Shown: positions 8,034-16,823 of the stretch, in pieces
How positions within the stretch are numbered: the stretch's first letter is position 1
How the letters are laid out: the number at the start of each line of letters is the position of its first letter
NCBI GenBank assembly: GCA_965224215.1
Contig: CBDCYS010000031.1
Location: 51,696-115,695 of the forward strand
Direction: 5' to 3'
DNA from: CBDCYS01 sp965224215
Lineage (GTDB): Bacteria > Acidobacteriota > Terriglobia > Bryobacterales > UBA6623
Length of the DNA: 64,000 nt
Program-made: the position numbers and the translations under genes
The notes under the pieces: model-generated
The model's input: only the letters and a program-made list of their open reading frames with translations
Told to the model about the DNA's origin: nothing
Database searches by the model: none

Positions 8034-10021
8034 ATGCACCATCTTCAATTCCTCGACCCCAGCCACGACCGAACCCTTGCCCTTGTGGGCACTTATCATC
8101 CGGCCCTGGTGACGGTGTCGGTGTTGATGGCTGCCCTGGCTGCCTACGCCGCTCTAAGACTCGCCGGCCGGATCACGGCGGCGGAAACCGGGCGCGCCAA
8201 GGGACTCTGGGTGGCCGCGGGCGCCACGGCAATGGGCGTGGGGATCTGGGCCATGCACTTCATCGGCATGCTAGCCTTCCGGCTGCCGGTCGCAGTGGGC
8301 TATGACTTGGCGGGCACCTTGGTATCGGTGCTGCCGGCGATTGTGACAAGTGTCGTCGTGCTCTATGTCAGCACCCGAGAGAAGATCCGCCCTCCCCAGC
8401 TTTTGTTTGCCGGGATGCTGATGGGGCTGGGCATCGGAACCATGCACTACACCGGCATGGCGGCGATGCGGATGGCGGGGCACATGTTTTACGACCCGGT
8501 GTTGTTCGGCGTTTCGATCGTGGTTGCGGTGGTGCTGGCAAGCGCGGCGCTCTACATCCAGTTCTTGGCCGGCCATAGAGCGAAAGCCGGAAAGCAAACG
8601 AAAGCCCGAAAGCAACGGACACTTCTCGGGGCCGCCCTGACCATGGGAATTGCTGTATCCGGAATGCACTACACCGCCATGGCAGCGGTCTACTTCTTTC
8701 CGAGGGATAGTCCGGGGGCGCCGGTTGGCTTGGTGGCGCCGACGCTGCTGGCGGTGCTTGTGGGACTCGCCGCCGCGCTCATCCTGGCTTTGACCATTTT
8801 CGTGGTTGTCGTGGATGGCCGCTTGAAAGCGGCCGCGCTTTCGGCTCGCACCAGCCGCGCCCGCATGATGCAGGCCATTGAAACGATGTCCGAAGGATTC
8901 TGCCTCTACGATGCCGACGACCGGCTTGTTCTGTGCAATAGCCGCTACCGCGACCTGAACCGTGACGCCGATCGCGAAGTTGTTCTCGGGGAAACCTTTG
9001 AGCAAATCATCCGCCGGACGGCGGAGCGGGGTCTTGTGGCCGAAGCCCGGGGGCGCGTGGCGGAGTGGGTCGCCGAAAGAAGCGCCGCGCACCAGCATCC
9101 TTCCGGACCGATTCTACAGCAGCGCTGCAACGGCCGCTGGATTCAGGTCAGCGAACAAAAAACAGAGGACGGCAGCACCGTTGCTATCTTCACGGATATA
9201 ACCGACCTCAAGCGCGCTGAAATAGAGCTATCGCAGCCTTGGAAGGCCTCAAGACCACGCAGGCTCAGCTCGTTCAGTCGGAGAAAATGGCGGCTCTGGG
9301 TCAGCTTACGGCCGGAATCGCTCACGAGATGAACACCCCGATCGGCGTCGTCCACAGCACGGCGGACAACTTCGAACGCTGCGTCAAAAAGATCTTAGAA
9401 GCGACTGAGACAAGCAGCACGCTGGACGAGGTCAGATCGGACGCGCGTTTTCAGCGCGCGGTGCTTATAATCCGCGAAAACAGCCGCCTCATCTCCGAAG
9501 CAAGCCTCAGAATCGGGACGATCGTCAGTGGTCTCAAGGCGTTCTCCGCCGAGGAATCCTCACAGGAATCAGCAAGCATCGGCGACTGTGTCGAAAACAC
9601 GCTTTCCCTGATTCAGCACCAGTTGCGCGAGGGGATCACAGTGGTCAAGAAGCTCGGCGCCGTTCCGGTGGTTCCTTTTGGCCGCGCTGCGCTGAACCAG
9701 GTGCTCATGGCGCTTTTCACGAATGCGGTCCGTGCGATTCCAGGAGAAGGAAAGATAACAATCGAAACCGAGGGTGACAAAGACTGGGCGCGCATCCGAA
9801 TCTCCGACAGCGGTGGCGGCATTCCGGAAGAAAGGCTAAAAAATCTCTTTGATTTCGGTTTTTCGACCCAGGGAACCCGCGTCGGAGTTGAAATGGGGCT
9901 CTCCAGCGCGTACAACGTTGTCCGCAAGAACGGCGGTGATGTGTCTGTTGCCAGCGTCCTGGGAGAAGGGTCCATTTTTACCGTCACGCTGCCGCTTCGG
10001 GCAGGCGCGGCCAGCGCCTAG
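8034..10021 (+). pseudogene. MHYT-PAS sensor histidine kinase gene with a frameshift
   Basis: The first ORF (8034-9332) encodes a seven-helix MHYT sensor with the three motifs MHFIGM, MHYTGM and MHYTAM, proposed in the family to bind metal ions such as copper, followed by a PAS-like domain (about residues 270-390). The second ORF (to 10021) encodes a coiled linker, an H-box (GIAHEMNTP), an N-box (NQVLMALFTNAVRAI) and ATPase motifs (DSGGGIPEE, GVEMGLSSAY). The frames differ by one base at about 9231-9235, where one missing base after TCGCA would restore LSQALEGLKTTQAQL. No response regulator gene is adjacent. The start with the best context is ATG 8034. Confidence 0.85.
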
Positions 10022-10109
10022 ATTTCCTTCGAGCCGTCCGCTTCGCCCGCGTGTGACACCCGGGCGGGCTCACAAGCATCCGCTAAGATAGAGGCACACA
10101 AACCTCTGC

Positions 10110-12770
10110 ATGACTTACCCGTTGGTTGCGCCGCTGGCGGCTCTGATGGCGGGCATTGCGGTCGCGCAATACGCAACCTTTAGTTTTCGGGAAACGCTGA
10201 TTTCCATTACATTGCTATCTGGTCTGGCCGTTCTTGCGCGGCGCGCGGGATCGCTGCGAACGGGGGTGCCTGCTTGTCTGGCGGGTTTCGCTTTCGCCGG
10301 CGCGCTGTTGGCTTCTCTTCCTGATCTGCCGAACCCGTTGCTGATCTCCTCGGTCACAGAACACGAGCACGACCCCGAGCAAGAGGTGGCCAACTTTGAC
10401 GACCCAATTCGGCTGCGGGGATACGTCCGAATCCCGACTGAGCCGCTCGATCTGGCCGACCAATTCGTCCTTGAAGTCGAGTCGATCTTCGCGGACACCG
10501 TGGCGCAGGGTGGCGTGCGGGTGACGGTACGCCGGCGGGAGGGGGATCCACCCCTGACCCTTGAATACGGGCAACGAATCGAGTTTCTGTGCCGCCTGCG
10601 CCGACCGCGTAACTTCGGCAACCCGGGGAGTTTCGATCGCGTAGGATACCTCGAAAAGCAAGACATTTATCTGCTGGCGACCGTGCGGTCGGGGACTCCG
10701 ATTCATGACCTCGGGGATGGCGGCGGGGAGGCTTGGGAGGCAGCGATGTGGAACGTTCGTCGCGCGGCGAAACGCCGTCTCGACGCGCTGCTCTCGGGCC
10801 GGCCGGGGAAACCGCTGGAGGCGCCCGACGAGACGTACTCTGGGGCGTCTCGCGAAGCGTCCTCTGAGGCGTTCTCTGAAGGCAAGGCCATTCTTAAGGC
10901 GATGCTGCTCGGCGACCGCTCGTTGCTCGACCGCGAAACAACGACGGCGTTTCAGCGCGTGGGGACGTACCACGCGCTAGTCATCTCAGGCTTGCACGTG
11001 GGAGTTGTTGCCGCAGTATTACTCTTCGCTCTGAGACTGGCGGCGGTCCCGCCACTCCTGCGCTACTTCGTTGCTCTGTTCGCTGTCATCTTCTATGCGT
11101 TGCTGGTCGGCGCGGGACTGCCGGTGGTGAGAGCGAGTTGGATGTTCGTGCTCCTGCTCGTGACGGTTCTGGTGTATCGCAAGCGGCGCGCTTTCAACGC
11201 CGTCGCTGGGGCGGCCCTTTGCTTCCTTCTCTATGAACCGGATCTACTCTTTGATGCGGGCTTCCAAATGTCTTTCCTGGCGGTGGGACTGATCGCCGGA
11301 ATCGCGGTGCCCCTCTTGGATGTGACCGTTGAACCTTATCGCCAGGCGCTGGTTGATATCTGGAATGAGGACCGCGATCTTCACGTGAAGCCAGAGGTGG
11401 CGCAGCGCCGAGTTTCCTTGCGCATGCTGCTCAAGCCGTTGCAGTCGATCACCCGGTTGCCGAAGCGTGTCCTCGGAGCGCTGGTCTGCGGGCCGCTTCG
11501 AGTGCTGGCTTGGATGGCCGCTTTGTGCGTTGTTTCACTCGTCGTCCAAATAGGACTCGCTCTGCCGATGGCCGCGCACTTCCACCGCGTGACATGGAGC
11601 GGCGTATCGGCCAACTTGTGGGTCGTCCCGCTGCTGTTCATCGCCGTGCCCGCGGGGCTGCTTGGTCTGGTTGCCAACTCGACGGCGATGCTTGACGTTG
11701 CCCTGCTAGCGTCGCAAATGATCGTCACCGTCGTTGAGTGGCATGCTGAGCACATCCCGGTGGACTTTCGGACGCCCGCGCCTCCTGTTTGGCTGGCCGC
11801 CGCGTTCGGCCTAGCACTTGGATTGCTGGCGATTGCGTTAGGGCGCCGGAAAGCGCCAAGGGGGCAGTTGGCATCGGCTGGACTCGTAGTGGGGCTACTC
11901 ATGCTGATCGTCTCGCACCCCTTCCCGCCAGACTACTTACCAGGCCAACTGGAGTTGACTGCGATCGACGTCGGCCAGGGGGAAGCGCTGTTGATGGCTT
12001 TGCCCGACGGCAAGATCGTGATGGTCGACGGGGGCGGGTTCCCTGACTATGGCGGATCCGTTCGCTCGACCTTCGATGTCGGCGAGCACGTCGTTTCCCC
12101 TTACCTGTGGTCGCGGTCGATTCAGAAGATCGATGTGTTGGCTGTTTCTCATCTCGATGCGGACCACCCCGGGGGAGTGCCCGCTCTGCTGCGGAACTTT
12201 TCGGTGGGAGAACTTTGGCTGGCGGCGGACCAATTATCCGCCGACTACGCTGATCTGAAACGCTTGGCCCGCCAGCACGGAGCCGCCGTCGTTGAGCTTC
12301 GGCGCGACGACCGCCGCTTGGTAGGCGGGGTCGAGTTCGATGTGATGGGGCCGGCAGTCGCTGTCCACAGCCCAGGCGCGCGCTCTCTCAGCAGCAATGA
12401 CAGATCACTTGTTCTGCGGGCCCGATTCGGCGAACACCGCTTCTTGTTGACAGGCGATGTGGAAGAGCGGGGCGAGTTGGAACTACTCAGCACAAGCGCC
12501 GCCACGAAGGTAGACGTTCTCAAGGTCGCGCATCACGGCAGCCGAACATCCTCCCATCCGGCTTTTCTGGAACGGTTGCGCCCCACGTTCGGACTTATTT
12601 CCGCGGGCTTTCGAAATACGTACCGTCATCCACACGAGGAGGTATTGAATCGGCTGAAAGGCTCCGGGGCAACCATTCTCAGGACGAATTTGGAAGGCGC
12701 CTCGACAGTATCTTCCGACGGTCGGCGGCTTTACGTGACCTCCTTCAGAAGTCGCCGTCTGGGGCTGTGA
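10110..12770 (+). CDS. comEC: ComEC/Rec2-type DNA internalisation protein
   Basis: 886 residues with the three-part ComEC architecture. It has an N-terminal DUF4131-like membrane/OB region (residues 1-230), the multi-helix Competence domain (about 270-600, including GLHVGVVAAVLLFALRL) and a C-terminal metallo-beta-lactamase-like domain starting near 615 (IDVGQGEALL, SHLDADHPGG, LTGDVE, KVAHHGSRTSS). The length matches large ComEC proteins. The family forms the inner-membrane channel for single-stranded DNA uptake in natural transformation. No other competence gene is present in the window. The reading frame is intact. Confidence 0.93.
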   Translation: MTYPLVAPLAALMAGIAVAQYATFSFRETLISITLLSGLAVLARRAGSLRTGVPACLAGFAFAGALLASLPDLPNPLLISSVTEHEHDPEQEVANFDDPIRLRGYVRIPTEPLDLADQFVLEVESIFADTVAQGGVRVTVRRREGDPPLTLEYGQRIEFLCRLRRPRNFGNPGSFDRVGYLEKQDIYLLATVRSGTPIHDLGDGGGEAWEAAMWNVRRAAKRRLDALLSGRPGKPLEAPDETYSGASREASSEAFSEGKAILKAMLLGDRSLLDRETTTAFQRVGTYHALVISGLHVGVVAAVLLFALRLAAVPPLLRYFVALFAVIFYALLVGAGLPVVRASWMFVLLLVTVLVYRKRRAFNAVAGAALCFLLYEPDLLFDAGFQMSFLAVGLIAGIAVPLLDVTVEPYRQALVDIWNEDRDLHVKPEVAQRRVSLRMLLKPLQSITRLPKRVLGALVCGPLRVLAWMAALCVVSLVVQIGLALPMAAHFHRVTWSGVSANLWVVPLLFIAVPAGLLGLVANSTAMLDVALLASQMIVTVVEWHAEHIPVDFRTPAPPVWLAAAFGLALGLLAIALGRRKAPRGQLASAGLVVGLLMLIVSHPFPPDYLPGQLELTAIDVGQGEALLMALPDGKIVMVDGGGFPDYGGSVRSTFDVGEHVVSPYLWSRSIQKIDVLAVSHLDADHPGGVPALLRNFSVGELWLAADQLSADYADLKRLARQHGAAVVELRRDDRRLVGGVEFDVMGPAVAVHSPGARSLSSNDRSLVLRARFGEHRFLLTGDVEERGELELLSTSAATKVDVLKVAHHGSRTSSHPAFLERLRPTFGLISAGFRNTYRHPHEEVLNRLKGSGATILRTNLEGASTVSSDGRRLYVTSFRSRRLGL

Positions 12771-14285
12771 TCGGGCACAACAAAGCCGCGTGCTCGGCCC
12801 GCGATAGTTGTCCGTCGCAGTGCGGCTATGGGATAGCTACCGGAACGGAACCGCAGGAACTAATCGCAGCCGCCGATATAATAACTCCAACGTGAGTTTT
12901 CGTCACTTTCTCCCAGCTGTTACGGTGCTGGCGCTACTGCTGCCGGCGTCGGCTTATATTCGGAATCAGCGCAGCCGGGGAATCCCCTATTTCCGCGCTG
13001 ACTTCGAAAACATACAGTATCTGCTCCATGAGTCGACCGCCCCAGGGCTCACGAACCGACAGGGGGCGGCGGTCTTGGCGGCCATGGAGAGCTGGAACCG
13101 GATCGAGTCGTCGCAGGCGCACTTCGCCGAGGTGCAGCCGGGGAGCCTGGAGCCGCGTAATGACGGCATCCAGGTCATCACGTTTGCCGATTCGCTGCAA
13201 ACCCGCTCGCTGGTTGGAAGCGCGGTTGCGATCACGACTCTTTCCTCCAAAGCGAGCGGGGAGCTGACCGACACCGACATCATCTTCAACAGCTCTCTGC
13301 CTTTCTCAACGAATCTCGCTGACGGCTCGTTCGACATCCAGTCCACCCTCGCCCACGAGCTGGGGCACGCACTCGGGCTAGACCATTCCAATGTCGCGGG
13401 CGCTACGATGTTCGCGTAGGTGGCCCGGCAGAACCGAACCCTCGCGACGCTGACGGCGGATGACATGGCGTTTGCGGCCGATGTTTACCCCCAGCCGGGC
13501 ACCGAGACGGCGTTCGGAACTCTCGAAGGGAATGTCCGCTTGCCGGCAGGGGCCGGTGTGCGTGGGGCTGTTGTCAGCGCCTTCGACTCCGCGAGTCACA
13601 CGGTGATTGGCGGGATCACCGGCGGCGACGGCAGCTATCAGATTGGCAAAGTGCCTCCCGGAAACTACGTGGTCTACGCCGAGCCTTTGGACGGACCGGC
13701 CCGGAGAGGCCAGCTCGGACCGGCGGGCAGTCTGGCCAATCTGGAATTCCAAACCAACTTCTTCGGCGGGCTCTCGAGCCCTCAGAACGTGGCTGTCGTC
13801 GCCGGCGTCACAGCGCGGGCTGACATCACGGTACCCAGCGGAGCGGGCACAATCAACGTCGAGGGCGCTGGCGCTGCTCCGTTTCCGGGGCCCGTACTCA
13901 GCTTCGTTGGAGCCCTGATTGAAGCAGGCGCCGACCATACGATTGCCGTGTATGGGCCCGGCCTGGATAACCCAGAGATCACCGAAGCATCGCTCTCTTT
14001 CTTGGGGGCCGACATCGGGATTATCGAGGGTTCTTTTAAGCTTGATGTCGTCACGTTCAGCGACGGGTCAAGCTTCCCGCGCATCCAGTTTCGAGTGCAA
14101 GCCGCACCTGCTTCTCCGGCGGGGTTGGTGAGTCTGATGATCTCGACCGAGGCGGAGTCGACGATCCTTTCAGGAGGGATCAGGGTCGTGCGGCCGGTGA
14201 TGCTGCCGGAGTATTCCTCCGACGGCATTGTCAACGCCGCTAGCTTTCTCGGGGGGCCGCTCTCGCCCGGGGGGATTTTCTCGAT

Positions 14286-15316
14286 GATGGGTATCCGGTT
14301 GACTCAGGTAGCCCCAATATCTTGTGGTTTGGGGATTTTCTTGGGTTCTGTAACCGGGTGAACAATCATCTTGTAAGTCGCCGGATCCACGGCTACCGCC
14401 TGCTGGACGAGCCGATAGAAGAGTTTGCCGCGGCTTTTGGAGTTGCGGCGGTTGAAACGGAAGGTGAACTCGTCCAGGTAGTAGTCCAGATGTTTGTGGC
14501 TCACGGCGCCCTGATGGGTGCCCAGCAGCCAGCGCTTGAACAGTGACATCACGCGGTGGACGCGGGGCATCAATTCCGACTTGGACTGCTCCTGCCTGCT
14601 GACAACTGTGACCTGATGGACGTAGCCTTCCTTTTTCAACCCGGAGTAACCGGGCCAGCCGTCGGTATGCACCACGCTGCCCGGCTCGATGCACTCCTCC
14701 ACGAAAGGCAACAGGCTCTCGCCCGAGGCATCCTCGATTCTCTTCATGCGAATCCGGCCGATACCCCGCCCATCCTCTTGAGCGGCTACTGCGATCAATG
14801 CTTTGTTTTTCAGGTTTCGGCCCCGCAGGCCCTCTTCGAGCCCGCCCCAGTAGCTTTCATCGACTTCCACCGTCCCGGCGAGCAAATCCCGTCCCGGACG
14901 CACCATCGCGCGCCGCATTTTGTGCAGCCAGGTCCAAGCCGTTTCGTACCTGTTGAGCCCCAACACTCTTTGAAGTCCCAAAGCGCTGGCTCCGGTTTTT
15001 TGGGTGGTGACCCACCACATCGCACGAAACCACAACGGCAAAGGGCTGCGCGTGTCCTGAAAGATGGTCCCGGCGGTCACCGAGGTTTGGCGCCCACACG
15101 CAGCGCACTGCAGCAGCACTTTTCGCAAAGGCCACGACTTTCCACAACCGCAACCCGGACAGCGGAAACCGTCCGGCCAGCGCAGCCGGAACAGATACTC
15201 CCGGCAGGCCTCCTCACTGCTAAAACGGGACTCGAATTCTGTCAGGTTCTGAGGGTAATCTTCCATCTGCCGGCATACTACATCTTGGGGCTACCTGAGT
15301 CAACCGGATACCCATC
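14286..15316 (-). mobile_element. IS1595-family insertion sequence, copy 2 (1031 bp, intact)
   Basis: Inserted in reverse orientation in the matrixin/TIGR03437-like gene. The flanking duplication TTCTCGAT is at 14278-14285 and 15317-15324. The ends are the same inverted repeat as in copy 1. It carries the only transposase ORF in the window that is complete and unbroken, so this copy is the candidate source of activity for the other copies and the MITE. Confidence 0.95.
14304..15266 (-). CDS. IS1595-family transposase (intact, 320 aa)
   Basis: The N-terminal zinc ribbon has two Cys pairs (CPGCGCG and CAACG, residues about 36-60). The catalytic domain follows, with VEVDESYWGG (first Asp), HTDGWPGYSG (second Asp) and the C-terminal FKRWLLGTHQG region typical of ISXO2-like DDE-type transposases. 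It ends 18 bp inside the element's left end as written on the plus strand. The long ORF on the opposite strand of every copy is an antisense shadow. Confidence 0.92.
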   Translation of the reverse strand: MEDYPQNLTEFESRFSSEEACREYLFRLRWPDGFRCPGCGCGKSWPLRKVLLQCAACGRQTSVTAGTIFQDTRSPLPLWFRAMWWVTTQKTGASALGLQRVLGLNRYETAWTWLHKMRRAMVRPGRDLLAGTVEVDESYWGGLEEGLRGRNLKNKALIAVAAQEDGRGIGRIRMKRIEDASGESLLPFVEECIEPGSVVHTDGWPGYSGLKKEGYVHQVTVVSRQEQSKSELMPRVHRVMSLFKRWLLGTHQGAVSHKHLDYYLDEFTFRFNRRNSKSRGKLFYRLVQQAVAVDPATYKMIVHPVTEPKKIPKPQDIGAT

Positions 15317-15992
15317 TTCTCGATTTTCGGCGAGCACATGGGACCTGAGACCGAGCAAGGGTCGTTAGGCCGGCTCAATCCGCTCACCGGCGATCTCATG
15401 AGGACGACGGGCGATACGATTGTGCTGGTGAACGGTATTCCGGCGGCATTGTTCTTCGCCAGGCAGGATCAGATCAACGCCCAGGCGCCATTCGAGATCG
15501 CGGGGGCTTCCGCGGCCGAGATCGTCGTGAGCTATCAGTTCGCGCCTGGCGCGCCTGCGACCGTGCCCGTCGCCACCGCAAACCCCGCCATGTTCACTTT
15601 TCCAGACGGCACGAGCACAATCGCGCTGAACCAGGACGGCACGCTCAACACAGCGGCGGATCCCGCCCCAAGGGACACCATCGTTGCCATCTTCGGTACC
15701 GGACAAGGGTTAGTCGAACCTTTGATTGAAACCGGGGAGCGGGCGGCCGCGGAACCACTGAATCGGGTGACCAACGACGTCTCCGCGATGATCGGGGGGG
15801 TAGGGGCCGAGGTGCTTTTCTCAGGCATGGCGCCCGGGTTCGTTGGTTTGGTCCAAGTGAATGTCCGTGTGCCGCTTGGGGCAGAGGCTGGACCTGTTGT
15901 CCAATTGACGATTGATATCGGTGGCGCGTCAACCCAGCCGGACTTGACGATGGCCGTGGAGTAAGGAACCGGCGTGGATGATGGTATCGTTA

Positions 15993-16418
15993 CTACTCCT
16001 GCGCTCGGCGCCAAACGAGGATTGTTCGGTGCGTGCGATCCCCAACCATCCTCAAGCCCGTCTCGATGACGAGGTTGTTGGGGTCGTCTCGAATATACCG
16101 AACTTGATCGGTTCCGACCCAATTCGGATACCAGCTTCCGGCCACGTGGTGAGTAACGACGCGGGCCGCTTCGTCAAGGCTGTACGTTCCGAAGTATCCG
16201 AGGTAGCCTCGAAACGCTGCTTGGGTTTCTTCCGGCGTGCCCACTCGGCCTTTACCGGCGAACGCCGGCACACCGCGACGCATTAGATGGCCCGACATAT
16301 GCCCGCTCGATGTGTAGACGAGCAGACCCTCCGGGTCCTCGTCGTAAGGAAAACTGATTTCTCTATCCGACCAGTGAACCTCACAACTGACTAGCCGATA
16401 CGTTCCTGCCAGATCCAT
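15993..16418 (-). CDS. Lipocalin-like domain protein
   Basis: 141 residues beginning MDLAGTYRLVSCEVHWSDRE with the pattern GLLVYTSSGHMSGHLMRRG, then GYLGYFGTYSLDE and HHVAGSWYPNWVGTDQVRY. This resembles the Lipocalin_5-type domain found in small single-domain proteins. No signal peptide is present, so it is probably cytosolic. A role in binding a small hydrophobic ligand is inferred only from the fold. It faces the fused spermidine synthase gene across a 405-bp gap. Confidence 0.7.
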   Translation of the reverse strand: MDLAGTYRLVSCEVHWSDREISFPYDEDPEGLLVYTSSGHMSGHLMRRGVPAFAGKGRVGTPEETQAAFRGYLGYFGTYSLDEAARVVTHHVAGSWYPNWVGTDQVRYIRDDPNNLVIETGLRMVGDRTHRTILVWRRAQE

Positions 16419-16823
16419 TTGTACTCCTTACCATTCCGGTTTCAAGTAGTGCCGACACTGTTTCGCTGAGCACAAACAACTAGATTCAGTGCACCTATCA
16501 TGAGAGAGCGTTCTCTGATTCCGCGAACCCGGCGGCCACGGTGATCGGCGTGGTCGTGGGGGGACCCGGCATGGAGGACCGACGCCCCGGCCGGGGAACA
16601 TCGACTGTCGGTTCGCGTTGCGAAGATTGGGCAGTGTAACAAAGTGAGAGCTAGATTCGGAATCGCTTCCCTGCGGTATCATTGAGAGTAAGTACCATCC
16701 GGCAGAGTAGGTACGATCCGGCAAAGCAAGCACTATCTGTAGCCCCTCCCCGACTAATGGGGGACTGCGGGGATTCTGAAAACCAGTCGGGGGGCCGTCC
16801 TGGCCTCAACCAGCCGATACTCC
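16419..16823. other. Divergent intergenic region with a three-fold 19-bp direct repeat
   Basis: No plausible gene. At 16687-16743 three imperfect 19-bp units follow one another, beginning AGTAAGTACC, AGTAGGTACG and AGCAAGCACT. The first two share ATCCGGCA; the third is more degraded. They lie about 80-140 bp before the start of the fused spermidine synthase gene and could be an operator, but nothing else supports this. Confidence 0.5.

Larger units (their letters stand above)
12892..15964 (+). pseudogene. Secreted matrixin-like metalloprotease with TIGR03437-like tail, disrupted twice
   Basis: Part one (GTG 12892 to 13416) has a signal peptide and the zinc site HELGHALGLDH, then an in-frame TAG at 13417-13419 where the flanking sequence (GATMFA then VARQNRTLATL) suggests a lost Tyr codon. 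Part two (13420-14285) carries a carboxypeptidase-regulatory-like fold (GAVVSAFDSASH, GSYQIGKVPPGNYVVYAEP) and enters a C-terminal domain at GIVNAASFLGGPLSPGGIFS. IS copy 2 then interrupts. Part three (15317-15964) completes that domain. Without the IS and one duplication copy the length is 2034 bases, exactly in frame (677 codons plus stop). Start inferred from the signal peptide. Confidence 0.85.

Noticed and set aside
8271..9098. 275-residue minus-strand ORF opposite the MHYT sensor
   Set aside because: Antisense frame, rich in Arg/His/Gln, no domain.
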